Positions 12,289-24,572 of a stretch of 64,000 bases of DNA are shown here, piece after piece; position 1 is the first letter of the stretch, and each line of letters starts with the position of its first letter. The stretch is taken from the NCBI GenBank assembly GCA_003550325.1, contig QKWP01000066.1, positions 230,240 through 294,239 on the forward strand, in the 5' to 3' direction. This stretch comes from Gigaspora rosea. Lineage: Eukaryota > Glomeromycota > Glomeromycetes > Diversisporales > Gigasporaceae. A program made the position numbers and the translations under genes. The notes beneath the pieces were generated by a model. It was not told where the DNA came from. It saw only the letters and a list, made by a program, of their open reading frames with translations, and did not search any database.

Positions 12289-12296
12289 AGTACACA

Positions 12297-12829
12297 TATG
12301 ATATATAAATTATTTATATACAAAATTTTGCAAGAAATAAATTTGCTTAGAAAATAAAAGGTGTTTCATTTAAAATTTGAATAATTTTATAATTTATTCT
12401 AAAAAACTTTTTGTATACTATACTATATCAAATATGTGGACATTACTATATAAAAAATACTATAGATATGTTTTTTATTAATTGAAATATAAAATATTTA
12501 TTAAATACAAAATTTGTAAATATACTAGAAAATTTTATTACAAATACTTAAATTATATGCTATTAATTCTTCAATCTATGTATTTAGTAACTAGTGTTAA
12601 CTTTTGTTTGTTGCTAGTATCTTTTTCTTTTGTGTTCAAGATCTGAATAAAGTAAAAGCATAAATGAATATTGATTTTAAAAAACAATTATCTATAATTT
12701 TTAACGTAACTATTATGCTTACCATAGTGGCTTCATTTTGAATTTTTTATTTTTGAAGACTATGAAACTGATTTTAAAGATTTGGTTATTTTCTTTTTAC
12801 TGTTTGTATATATGTTTTTCTTATTATTT
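12297..12829. other. Non-coding AT-rich spacer
   Basis: No gene or element seen. The right part is the 3' flank of the minus-strand dioxygenase relic. Confidence 0.4.
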
Positions 12830-14752
12830 GAACCAAATAAGGTGCTGAATTTCCTGTTTTGCTTGATCATGGTAACATGTACAAAAAATACTACATTAAG
12901 ACATACTCCTGTAAAAACTGGAAAATTTCTGTGAACTAAGATATTAGACCTAAAAGCTATAGCTTGTCCTTTTTTAATATGAACGACTAATTTGAGTTCT
13001 GGAAACACTAATTCTCTACCTTTGAATGTTCAAAGTGGGCAGACCACGCAAAGTGAATTACAATGGTCTTTTACATCTCGATGAAACTAAGAAGTCATAT
13101 TAAAATTAACTGCCCACAGTGGGAAATGCACCAAATGGTTTAAGTATATTTGGTCCAAGATCCAGCTTTTTTATTTTTTTATACAAGGCTGGGTATGTGC
13201 GTTTAATATAACTATTAACAGCATTAGATAATAGTTGAAGGCCTTGTATTAATCCCTGAACACATTTCAAATGTTTCCATTTATGGGATGAAGCAGTATT
13301 TGATGTTGTGTAAGGCTGGATATTGCTTCCTGTAAAAGTACCGAAATGCTCAACAAATTCTTTTGAAAATGATTTGGATTTGTGGAACGGATTATTAAGC
13401 ACATGATCATAGTATTGTTGTACTGCTTTCTTTGCACTTTTTGCAACCTCAGAACTCTGAAAGGTATATAGATCTACTATTGTTTCTTCAAAAATTTTCT
13501 TAAAACATTGTGAGTCAAATATGTGATGATACCCCTTAATATTAATATTTTCTTTTAACATCTTTTTAGTTAATTCACTGGCTATTATTTTTTTCTTGTA
13601 AATTTTGACTAAGTGCCTCAGAAATCATTAATTGTTCTAACAACTCTTTTTCTACTTTTATGCACTGCTCATGTGCATGCTTTACCTCAAACCAAAGGCA
13701 CTAACAATGATTACAAATTTGCTTGCCAGTATAAGGACTGATTGCAAAAAATGCACACAAACCAAATTGCTTTCATAATAAATCTGAATTTTTATTTTTA
13801 GTTTTGTCCTGATTAAAAATTTCTGATTCTAGCAAATCAATAAATTTATCAGGTATTTGAAAATTGGTTAAAATAGATAGAAAGTTTTAGTTGTCTGTCA
13901 TGGTAGTAATTTTTCTGGTTTGGTACTAGTATCACTATCATATAATTCTTTCCAAATAATTTCTAAATTAAAATCAGAAAGAGCATCATAATTCAAGAAA
14001 AATGTGTTTGGCTTTACAGCATCCAAAGGAAGTAATTCTTGGTCTAGTAATGTTTTGATAGCTTGCTGTACTGTATTTTCTCTGCAAATTTTTCAAAAAA
14101 TGTGATCTTTGGATCTATTAAAAACACTGATTTCGAATAATTTGTTGACTTAAGATTGCTCACTACAAAATCTTCAGATTTCTAGTAAGATTGAATATAT
14201 TTTCGTGATTTGATCTTGGATTGGTGAGTCTTGCCTTGAGTCTTGTGCTGCAAAAAAATATATTCAAAAAACCAGTAGATAAGTTGAAATGAAAAATACT
14301 TTATTACAAATATTATTATAATCTTCTTAGTAGATACATTCGAATCACTCTTGGGAGTTTAAATTCCATGAAGTCTGCATCATCTTCCTCTTTACACACA
14401 CCTCACATCAAGGATGACGATCACATCTGAAATAAAAAAACATAACTAGGGAGGGAACAGTCAGATCCCAGGCCTGCCTCAAAGGCAAAAACTGCTCCTA
14501 AGAAGACTATACTATAAATAATAGGGTTTTATGTATTAATGTTGATTAACATACCTTTAGAGGATTGTAAAAAATATTCTCACTTTTGTCTGCTATGCTA
14601 GTTGTAATATTTGGTGTGGAATTAATTTCATTATCAATAGAAATATTGTGGTTTTCAAATTTTGCTTTTTTTATGGTACGAAATTCTTTTTTACTTAAAT
14701 TTCTTTTAGAGACCTTTGATAATGATATTATGGGTTTATTTTGGAAAGACAT
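12830..14752 (-). pseudogene. TET/JBP-type 2-oxoglutarate dioxygenase relic
   Basis: Minus-strand translation gives the core of an Fe(II)/2-oxoglutarate dioxygenase of the TET/JBP group, which in fungi oxidises 5-methylcytosine or travels with transposons. H-R-D (13083-13075) fits the HxD iron motif; G-R-E-L-V-F-P-E-L and A-F-R-S-N-I-L-V-H (distal His at 12933-12931) follow, then F-T-G-V-C-L-N-V-V-F-F-V-H. The position after T-G-V, usually the Arg that binds 2-oxoglutarate, is Cys (12903-12901). Upstream, an open 151-codon stretch (13561-13106) and earlier pieces up to 14251 read through several in-frame stops and at least one frameshift in an A-run near 13590. A lysine/serine-rich 5' exon may be 14752-14554, ending at GTATGT. 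The gene is dead; the family assignment is from motif pattern, not a search. Confidence 0.6.
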
Positions 14753-14974
14753 AGTGATTATAAAGCATGTAAGTAATTTTTATAAATATTTTTTCAATGT
14801 TTTAATGAAATAAAGCAAATTTGAAATGGCTTCATTTAAAGATGTCCCTATTTATTGGTCTATTTGTTAGAGATAGCAATTTATTTTTAAACAATACAAA
14901 TGATTCAGCATTATAATAATTCAATATCGAGTATGTAGAATATACTGAGCATGTTAAATCTAATGGTATAATAG

Positions 14975-15495
14975 AAAATATAGTATAATCCAAAAACATT
15001 GATCTATTGTATAGACAGTATTCTTATAATTTGTATTAAATTCCTTATTTGACTCTTGATTTAAAATCTTATTATCATGAATCGTGCTAATTTATTATTT
15101 TATTTTTTGTATCATATTTTAACTTAAAACTTGTTAGATATCTTTGCTGAAGCGTGATTGTATGCATTGTATTAAATAATCTGCATGTGCAGTTTTCTAG
15201 TGGCGCAATAAAAAATGTAGTATGAAGCGAAAACATTGTTATATATAAGCAGTAATATTTATAATATTATATTAATTTCCTTATTTGGCTATCAATTTAT
15301 TTACTGTAAATCGTGCAGCTTATTATTTTAATTTTTTTGTATCAAGTTTTAATTAAAAAAACTTGTTAGAGATATTTGCTAAATCATGATTGCATGCCTT
15401 GTATTGAGTAATCTGATATTAAATAGTATGTACAATTTCTAGTAGCTCAATAAAATATGTAGCATGAACCGAAACCATTGTTCCGTTGTATCAAA
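14975..15495 (+). repeat. About 240-bp tandem repeat, just over two copies
   Basis: Two adjacent units share ATTCCTTATTTG, AAACTTGTTAGA, GATTGTATGC and GCAATAAAAAATGTAG words; a third begins at about 15470. Roughly 80% alike by eye. The 14753-14975 spacer holds nothing I can support. Confidence 0.65.
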
Positions 15496-15896
15496 CATAT
15501 TCAATTTCGAATGCTCCATCTTATCTAATTTGTTTGTGTAGTATAATCTTTTTACTATTTATGTTATGTGGTGTATTCGTTTTTTACTATTTATCACATA
15601 TGATTAGCAATTGAAATTTTCCTTTAATCATAAAAGGTAATTTTTCCACCCATTGTTTTTATTATATTATACAAGTGTTTTGGGGCACTACTAGCACCCT
15701 TTTCACTATGTTCTATCCATCTATCATGCTAAATCCCATACTAATTATTATGCTATGCCCCATACTATTTTGCATGCCCATACTAATTGCTATGTTATAA
15801 CTATCTTGCTACATTCCGAACTATCATTCTTTTACTATCATGCTACATTCATTATCGTGCGAATGTTAGTACTGTATCAAAAAAATAAAAAAAATA

Positions 15897-16273
15897 CTGT
15901 ATTTACGTGAAATAATGCGCACCTGCACGTTATTTCGAGGGGATTCGCGTTATTTCGAGTACGCGCATTGGCGTTATTTCAGGGTAAAGGTTTAATTTTG
16001 AAAAAATTGTGCGTTATATATGTGTGATACATAAAAAACCTGTATTTCTTAATTTATACATAGCCTTTCTGATCTAAGTCAGATTTTTTGACTAAAAAAA
16101 TTCTTATTTCTGCTTGTTATTTGAATTTGTTATTTCAGCAGATTATTAATATGGCATTTGGAGTGTGCATTATATTAGGACACACATGGGCGTTGTTTCA
16201 AAACCAGCATGCTATTTTAAGAAAATGCAATTTTTGAAATAACGCCCATGTGCGTTATTTTGCGTAAATACGG
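15897..16273. mobile_element. 377-bp MITE with TA target
   Basis: Left end CTGTATTTACGTGAAATAAT and right end, inverted, CCGTATTTACGCAAAATAAC; inverted similarity continues for about 40 bp with the TGCGTTATTTC word. TA borders both ends. Inserted in the 120-bp satellite. Confidence 0.75.
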
Positions 16274-16695
16274 TACTATTATATTTCTAATGTCTCGAAC
16301 TATTATGCATGCCATACTAACTACTGTGTTACTAACTATCTTGCTATGTCTCGAACTATTATGCTTCTACTATCATACTACATTGCAAAACGTTAGTACT
16401 GTATTAAAAAATACTACTGTGCTACTAATATCTTGCTACATCCCGAACTATCATGCCTTTATTATCATACATTCGTTATCGCACTATATCCATTTGTTTT
16501 AAAGGAACAAAAGAAACGTTAGTACTGTACATTAAAAAAATTACTATGTTACTAATGTTTTATTATGCCTTTACTATTGTGCTATGTTCTGTTTTAAGGA
16601 AAAATATTAGTACTATATAAAAAAAAACAAAAAATACTACTGTGCTACTAACTATCTTGTTATTTTCTGAAGTATTATATTTCTACTATCACATA

Positions 16696-17287
16696 AGGGA
16701 GATGAGGGTATTATGGACAGGTTAAAGTTTCTACTAATAAAACTTTTTAATAATCAAATAGATTTTTATACAATTTTTATTATTTGAACTATGCATAATA
16801 AAGAATAAATTACTGCAAAAAAATCTTTATATTATATATAGTTTTAGATATAAATAATTAGTACACAAAATAGAACATAAAAACTAAATTTTAGAGAAAA
16901 AGGGGGTATTGTGGACACAGTAGATAATTTTTGATCTACTGGTCCGTTTTGGATGATTTTACTACCAAAATGACCGTCTTAATGAGACGATTCTAACAAG
17001 CACAAAATCATTAAAATACAATCATGGGATCCCAAGAGAATTAAAGGTTTATTATGCAAAAATTTGCAGATTTACTAATTAAATTCAAATATATATAAAA
17101 ATTTATATTTTTTATAAATAATAATATCTTGTGATCTAGTAATCAGAATTGGATGATTTTTATACCATTCGATTCGTCTCTCTGAGCTGATTCGAATGGT
17201 ATAAAAATCATCCAATTCTGATTACTAGATTGTAAGATATCTGTCCTGTCCACAATACCCCCCTGTCCACAATACCCCCACCTCCCT
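16696..17287. mobile_element. 592-bp MITE with internal hairpin
   Basis: Ends AGGGAGATGAGGGTATTATG and, inverted, AGGGAGGTGGGGGTATTGTG, bordered by TA. A near-perfect internal palindrome lies at about 17128-17241 (arms AGTAATCAGAATTGGATGAT and its inverse, then ACCATTCGA). Inserted in the same satellite. Confidence 0.75.
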
Positions 17288-18000
17288 TATATCATGCTAC
17301 GTTAGTTATCGCACAAAACGTTAGTACTGTAATAAAAAAAATGATACTGAGTTACTAACTATTTTGCTATGTCCCGAACTATCATACTTCTACTATTGTA
17401 CGTTTAGTATCATGCTACGTCTGAAAAAAAGAACTGTTAGTACTGTATATATATATATAATATATATATTACCGTGCTACTAACATCCTGAATTATCATG
17501 CTTCTACTATCATGTTATGTTTGCACTACGGCTTGTTCTAAAAAAAAGAACTATTAGTACTGAATGTATAAAAAAACTAATATGCTACTAACTATCTTGC
17601 TATGTCCCGAACTATCATGCGTTTATTATTGTACATTCATTATCGCGCTACATTCTGTTCTAAAGAAAAAAAAATTATTAGTACTGTGTGTATATATATA
17701 TAATTTAAAATAAATTATTAATGTGTTACTAATGCCCCAAACTTTCTTGCTTCTATTATTGTGCTACGTTCATTATCGTGTTATGTTTCATTCAAAGAAA
17801 AAAGAAACGTTAATATTGTATATAAAAAAAATACTACTGTGCTACTATGTCCCAAACTAACATGCTTTTTATATTCGTTATCGCTCAAAAGTTAGTATTG
17901 TATTAAAAAAAATAAATAAAAAATAAAAATACTACTGTGCTATCTAACTATCTTGCTAGTCCCAAACTATTATGTTTCTACTATCATTCGTTCATTATCT

Positions 18001-18636
18001 GTATCTTAGTTAATCTAATTTTAAAGATACAAAGTGCATATAAGAATAGAAGCAATTTTCTAAATCCGAAAGATGCAAGGTGTACATAAAGAACAAAAAA
18101 AGTCAATTTTTAAAAAATAATCAAAATAACTGATTATTAATTAATTCACAGTAATAGACAAATTCAAATCCATTATGACATTACGCATTAACATGCAAAT
18201 AATCAAATGTCGCAATAATTACAGATTTAAAAAGTAATTGATCGTTATTTTTAACACATCAATATGTAAAACAATTGACAAATTGTTTTTTCCATGCCCT
18301 GATTATGTTTTCTAGTTAGAACCAATCAAAAACGTTAAGTGCACAAACTCAAAATTAAAATAATATACAAAAATTAAATAATATAGATATAAGGATAATG
18401 TTTATTTGGTATAATAATTGCGAATTTCGACATGTGATTGTGACCATTTATGCTATCATTTTTCACACGCAAAATGATTAGTAAAAATGTACTGGACAAT
18501 GTGATAATCCGATTCATATAAACGGAATGATTAGTAAAAATGTAACTGACACACATGATAAGATGACAATTTTATTATAAGAGGAAATATTATAAAAATA
18601 TAATAGATTAAAGAAATAATATAATGTTCACCATAG
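18001..18636. other. Non-coding AT-rich stretch
   Basis: No gene or clear element. AATGATTAGTAAAAATGTA is repeated near 18474 and 18527, a small direct duplication. Confidence 0.4.
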
Positions 18637-18940
18637 ATTATTATCACCTGTGATCTACAATGTATAAATAAAAATAAGTCATTTTATTAAAACAAAAAAC
18701 AAACCTTTTTAATATTTGGGTTAGGGTAAGGGTTAGGAATTAGAAGGGTGCTTTATATATATTAAAATTTTGCAAGAAATTTTTTTTTGTATAAAAAAAA
18801 GTAGTTTCATAGACAAATTTCTAGGTTAGAAGCAATTTTTTAAAATTCTTTGTTTTTGTTTGTTTTTGTTATACAAAAAGTGATTCACATGTTACATCTG
18901 ATTATAAATTTTGATTGCCTATTGTACTACAGGTAATAAT
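18637..18940. mobile_element. Probable MITE, about 300 bp
   Basis: ATTATCACCTGTGATCTACAATG near the left end pairs with ATTATTACCTGTAGTACAATAG read from the right end. The interior has GGGTTAGGGTAAGGGTTAGG, a word also seen in other MITEs of the window (48490, 63208), so I do not read it as a telomere. Confidence 0.5.
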
Positions 18941-19214
18941 ACCTGTAGTATATATTAGAATTCTCACTAGATTAAAACACTATAGATATAAAATAAAAAA
19001 ATTTATAAATATAAATATTATATGACTTTTGCTAATTTGCACCTAGGGTGAAATCACATCTATATTATATATATAGTATTTATTATATTAAACCATATAG
19101 TATATTATTGCTAATAGTATTATGTACTAAAACTGGGCAAAAACACAGTTTTAGCACAAGAAAAATAAAACTGGCCTGGTCTACTCATACAAGAAGATTC
19201 CCAAAATTCCTAAT

Positions 19215-19800
19215 AAAATCAATAATTTCGCTATAGAACCTGCTAACCACTAGGGGCTAAATAGGACCCCGAACAATATATATAGAGGTTATATTAGGTT
19301 TAATATAAGATTTTTACAAAATTTATCCAAAATTTAAAAAAATCTGCAATTCTGATTGGTTGAACCTTATTTGGGCCAATCAGAATTGCTGAAAAGTGGA
19401 TAATGCATAAATATAACCTCGACTTGCATTGTTCGGGGTCCTGGCTAAATGCAACCCAAATCTGACAAGAACTGTATAATAATAATTAAAGTTGTCAAGC
19501 AAAAAAGATACACTTTTATGTGATTAGCTAATAATTTTGCTATAGAACCTGCTAACCACTAGGGCTAAATGCAACCTAAATCCGACCAGGAATTTTAAGA
19601 CGATAATTAAAGTCGTCAAGCAAAAAAAGATTCATTTAATGCGATTAGCTAATAATTTCGCTATAGAACCTGCTAACCACTAGGGCTAAATGCAACCTAA
19701 ATCTGACAAGAACTGTGTAGCAATAATTAAAGTTGTTAAGCAAAAAAAGATTCACTTTAATGCAATTAGCTAATAAAATTCTAATTTGAAAACTGTGTAA
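19215..19800 (+). repeat. About 120-bp tandem repeat, three to four copies
   Basis: Units contain TTTCGCTATAGAACCTGCTA, ACCACTAGGGCTAAATGCAA, ATAATTAAAGTTGTCAAGC and GCGATTAGCTAATAA. The first unit is interrupted by the MITE at 19263-19442; a degenerate tail continues to about 19960. Confidence 0.8.
19263..19442. mobile_element. 180-bp hAT-type MITE with proven empty site
   Basis: Ends AGGACCCCGAACAA and TTGTTCGGGGTCCT. The 8 bp GGCTAAAT stands at both borders (19255-19262 and 19443-19450), while neighbouring tandem units hold a single GGCTAAAT in the same position. This defines both the element and its 8-bp target duplication. Confidence 0.9.
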
Positions 19801-20003
19801 TGATAATTAAGATTTACTTTAATGCGATTAATTAGTACAGTAGTACATATTGATACAACAAAAAGCATATATCCAGGAATTTTGAGAACTATGTAATGAT
19901 AATTAAAGTCGAAGTACATATTGATATGCAAAGTACAACAAAAGCATAAATTTGTTATCAGGGGGCTTGTATCACTTGCACAAATATGAATACATTACAT
20001 GCT

Positions 20004-22797
20004 TTAATTCGGACATCTTGGAGCATAATGACCAGTTCCTTTACACCTTTGGCAATGCCTTTTTCTCTTTTTGCTTTCAACATTAGAACTTACAATTTTT
20101 GCTGCCTTCTTTTCAGTAGTTCACCACCAGACTTGTACCTTTTAGGTTGCCGACCTTTATGTCGTACCATTAATGGATCACCAACATCCGTAGGATTAAT
20201 ATTTTCATCTTGATTATGCATATTTTTCTTTGTATTTTCAATGAAACATTCTATCTCATTGACAAATTTATCAACGCTGTTAGCTCGAATTGCCAAATCT
20301 AGTGCTTTCTTAGCGTAGCCCATACCAAATCTGTATTTTTGTTTAGGACCTTTCAACTGTACAACATTGGGTGTCTTCTTGAACCTCATAAGAAATTGAA
20401 ATGATAGCGATGTTGGTTGAGCAGATTCAGGTCTATTTTGAAGTTGATACGTTAGTAATGATGCCTCGATTTGTGGATCTCAATTTTATTATTATACCAA
20501 CGTCTAGAAATAAATCTAATATAGAATCGTGCATTAATTGAATAAGATAGAATCCAAAAAAAATGCCTGCACACAATACCACAATTGATAAGCCCAAGAC
20601 AAGTGCATAAATGTGAACCATTGTTAAGTATAATAATATATTGTGGATCTAACTGTTGTTTCCTATGTCTAGTAATTTTCCAGACTTCTTGAACACAGTT
20701 TTGAGGTATGTCGTCAAGCAAAGAAGAAAACAAAGACTGAGGTTGATCATAATCCTCCTCTCTGGCTATTTCTTGTTGGTATGAATCATCTGTAATCTAA
20801 AGTAAAAAAAAAAAGAATAATATCAATCAAGTATCTTTAACTTTACCCTTAATCTTTTAAATATTCTTACTTCCAGAAATGGCAACCAGTTATCAACTAA
20901 TACAGCATCATAACAAATTGATTGAGCTATTTGATCTCGTTGTTTTTGAAGTATTTGTGGAGTGAGGAATTCTTTCAAAATCTTGTCTAATTCAGGGAAG
21001 TATTCATCTAATATTGTTTGGTATGCCTTGTATTGGAACTTCATTTTTGTATTCAGTTAATATTGCTTTTTTTGATTGTTAATCGAATATTGCTTGAATT
21101 TCCTCAACAACATTGGCTAGCTGTGAAGTTCTGCTAAGTCTTTCTTTGACAATTTTGTTAGTCACCTCAACACGCTGAGTGCTTTGAATCCCTGCTGTGA
21201 AGTACCAATTTATAGTATAACTTGTCCAATTAGTTTTATAAAGATATAAGGTGATATAAAGCATTTGTAAAGTAATTTCCACATGCTGGATATTCATTAA
21301 TTAGTGCCATCCATCCAACCTCAAATTTGTTGTGACATAAGGAATTGCGCACTACCAGGAATTTAGTACGAAAAGATTCGAACTGTTCATGTAGCTTTCC
21401 CTTAAGATTCTTCTTTAGATTTGGATCAATATGGAAGATACAATAGAAATTCCGTGTGTTTGGGTAGCTTTTTCATACGGCGGACAACAGGGCAGGATCA
21501 GCATCAGAATATAGTACTGTAGGTGTAACTTCACAAGAGTTTTTTAGCTCTTGCAGAATCCAGGTAAATGTCGATTCAGTTTCATCTTCTATGATGCTGA
21601 TGCTATGATTATATTTCTAAAGTTATTATCGATTGCTATAATTAGCATTAATATCATATCGAACTGATTCGTTTTGGATGTTGTTTCAACTATAATAACA
21701 CCATGGAATCGTTCATAAGCGCTAATTTGATCTGGAGATATCCAGAACAATGAGTTAAGTCGTTTTTCATCAGCCTCAAAGCATGGTTTTACTATCTATA
21801 TAGAATTATTTTCTTTCTTTACATATAAGTCATCAAGCATTCTATACGCATCATTTTTGCTAGGCCTAATTTGACATTTAAATCATTGAATAGCGTTGCT
21901 TAGAACCTTTTTATTAATAATTTTGCCCAGAAATGATGCAGTTAACAAATTATATTGTGTTACTAGACCTAATTTTTCTTTAATTGTCCAAAATTTGACT
22001 TTTTCAAGCATCTCATAGGTTAGTTTTCGATACCATGGCGTGATTTCTGAAACAAGAGGGTTCATTTTATGATTGTGTTCACCCACTATACTATTAACAC
22101 GAACACCTTTTGCTGTCTTTGGAAATACAAGATTAATATGCCAGGTGCAGCTGATCATTCCAGAAACCTTATTTCATCTGTTTTCTGCAAGAACAGCCTT
22201 TTTAGGTTCATGCGTACAGGCATGTGTACACTCATATGTTCTTTGTCTCGTTATGGTATCATCATTAGGATCTACAATGTGCCATTTTTTGCAAAAACTA
22301 AACCCTTTTCCCTTTGCATAATCATTAAGGTATGATTCGGCTAGCTCCTACATTTCAAATTCTATCCCTTCCTTTAATACTAACGAGTTATCCTGTTTTT
22401 CGTTCTCACTATTCTCATACTCTTGATCTTGCTCATCATTAAAAAATCCATTTTTTATATCACCCAGTTGAGTCTCAATATCTGATTCAATCAAAACATC
22501 ATTATTTAGTTGCAGAGAAGAGTCTAAGGGATCAAAATTATACACGTTCCATAAAGACCCTGCTAGGTTATAATCATTAGGATAAGGTGAAGACAAAGCA
22601 TTCATAATACCGTGCTAGTAGATGTCGGAATATGATGGTGATAAAATGTTGATAGTATTATGTTCGTGGGCATTTAGATAAGATGACGACGTATGTTCTT
22701 GATTGTAATAGTTGGTGTCAAACGATAGTAGTGCATTTGGCATATGGTCATCATCTTCAGAAGTGTCGAAATGGGGAAGTGACAAAAAATCGTCCAT
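20004..22797 (-). pseudogene. FAR1/MULE transposase relic
   Basis: Frame pieces in order on the minus strand: an acidic N-terminus (22797-22348), a FAR1-type DNA-binding region with C-T-W-H and H-N-H ligands (about 22280-22060), the MULE DDE core with F-W-I-S-P-D-Q, T-T-S-K-T-N-Q-F, L-Y-S-D-A-D-P-A-L and T-A-G-I-Q-S-T-Q-R-V-E motifs (about 21760-21100), a SWIM zinc finger C-T-C-(n)-C-R-H near 20620-20560, and a C-terminal CCHC knuckle C-Q-R-C-K-G-T-G-H-Y-A-P-R-C ending at TAA 20006-20004. The first catalytic Asp, expected before T-T-S-K-T, is Glu (21687-21685). Several frameshifts and stops separate the pieces, so it is a dead copy. It belongs to a different MULE lineage from the intact gene at 53309-55847, which lacks the knuckle. 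Confidence 0.8.
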
Positions 22798-22870
22798 GTT
22801 TGGTATGTATAATGGTAGACGATAAAGTCAATTTGGTTAAAGGTTTATTAGTTGACAGCTATATATAGTA

Positions 22871-23029
22871 AGGGGAGGGACAGAAATCAGCTGATTTTTT
22901 AGAGGGGTGGGGGTTTATGGATCGATTAGGTCTATATTGTTATAATTGGATTTAATTGGCTAATATTCAATCAGGTGGGGTGGGGGGTATTGCTCTTAGT
23001 AAACAGAAATCACCTGATTTCTGTCCTCC
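22871..23029. mobile_element. About 159-bp MITE
   Basis: AGGGGAGGGACAGAAATCAG at the left and its near-inverse ending CTGTCCTCC at the right; inverted similarity runs about 26 bp and TA borders both ends. Located just upstream of the MULE relic. Two AGGTGATATCAC palindromes follow at about 23062 and 23124. Confidence 0.6.
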
Positions 23030-23159
23030 TATAAAACCGAAATTGATAAACAATGTGATTAAATAGTAGGTGATATCACCCTACTTATATTAAAATTCGC
23101 ATAAATAAATTTTTTATATAAAGGTGATATCACTCTTGGTGCAAAATAGTTATAATCAT

Positions 23160-24210
23160 ATTATATAACTATAAAATTACAAAAAAACAAAATTATTAAT
23201 TACAAAACTACAAAATTACAAAATCACAAAATTACAAATCACAAAATCAAAAAATTACCAATTTACAAATTACAAAATCAAAAAATTACCAAATCACAAT
23301 ATTAAAATCACAAAATTGCAAAATTACTAAATCAAAAATTACAAAATTGCAAAATTACTAAATTACAAAATCATAAAATTGCAAAATACAAAATTACTAA
23401 AATTACCAATTTACAAATTACAAAATCAAAAAATTACTAAATCACAATATTAAAATCACAAAATTTACAAAATCACAAAATTGCAAAATTACTAAATTAC
23501 AAAATTACAAAATAAAAAATTACAAATTTACAAAATTATAAAATCACAAAATTACAAAATTGTGAAATTACAAAATCACAAAATTGTGAAATTACAAAAT
23601 CACAAAATTATAAAATTATAAAATTATAAAATTATAAATTACAAAATTAAAAATTACAAATTCACAAAATTACAAATTCACAAAATTGCATATTTACAAA
23701 ATTACAAATTCACAAAATCACAAAATTTCAATTCACAAATTACAAAATTGCTAACAAAATCACAAAATCACAAAATTACTAAATTACAAAATTATAAAAT
23801 CACAAAATTACAAAATCACAAAATCACAAAATCACTAAATTATAAAATCCAAAATTACAAATTCACAAAATTACAAATTCACAAAATTACAAATTCACAA
23901 AATCTCAATCTCAAAATCACAAAATGAAAAATTTCAATTCACAAATTACAAAATTGCTAACAAAATCACAAAATCACAAAATTACTAAATTACAAAATTA
24001 TAAAATCACAAAATTACAAACTCACAAAATCACTAAATTATAAAATTACTAAATTACAAAATTACAAATTTACAAAAAAACCAATTCACAAAATCACAAA
24101 ATTACAAAATCACTAAATTACAAAATTATAAAATCACAAAATCACAAATTGCAAAATCACAAAATAACAAAATTGCAAAATCACAAATTCACAAATTCAC
24201 AATTTATCTA
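23160..24210 (+). repeat. About 1-kb simple repeat of AAAATTACA/AAAATCACA words
   Basis: The whole stretch is made of 8-10-bp words such as AAAATTACA, AAAATCACA, AAATTGC and AAATTCAC in changing order. There are also longer repeats, for instance around 23730 and 23935, which share a stretch including AATTGCTAACAAAATCACA. It ends about 360 bp before the BTB-TLDc start codon. Confidence 0.9.
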
Positions 24211-24572
24211 ATGAAGATATGCATTGGGCCACCGGTATTGCGCCCAAAAATCAAGTTTTTAATATAATTTATTATAGCATCCGTAAAATTATTATGGTTC
24301 TGACTTTTTATTTTGCTCGCTATACGTATGTAAATCACGAAGTACTGGTCACGGAGACAGGGTTCAAGAATCAATGCTCGCGTGTACAAACATATATGAC
24401 AAATCACATATTGCGATGCGATGATATGTGAAAACAAGTAATGCATCACTATACGTGATGAATAAAGTCACGAGGACCAACAGGTGGCAAGAAATGTACA
24501 CTTGCTTGTAAACCGTTCCTGGTAATACAGTAATATAAAAATGTAACTTTTGTATCACTTTTACCGTATTAA

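Larger units (their letters stand above)
15660..18000 (+). repeat. Satellite of about 120-bp units, split by two MITEs
   Basis: Degenerate units recur with the words GTTAGTACTGTA, TACTACTGTGCTACTAACT, ATCTTGCTATGTCC and CGAACTATCATGC. GTTAGTACTGTA-like starts lie near 15865, 16393, 16515, 17313, 17429, 17551, 17681, 17809 and 17892. The array is interrupted at 15897-16273 and 16696-17287 by inverted-repeat elements. Short open frames in it, such as 84 codons at 16248-16502, are by-products. Confidence 0.75.

Noticed and set aside
12112..12357. 81-codon plus-strand frame and an overlapping 92-codon minus-strand frame
   Set aside because: Both straddle the borders of a MITE and its duplicated target; no domain, AT-rich composition.
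18716..18742. GGGTTAGGGTAAGGGTTAGG as a telomere remnant
   Set aside because: The same word occurs inside other MITEs (48490, 63208), so it is element sequence.
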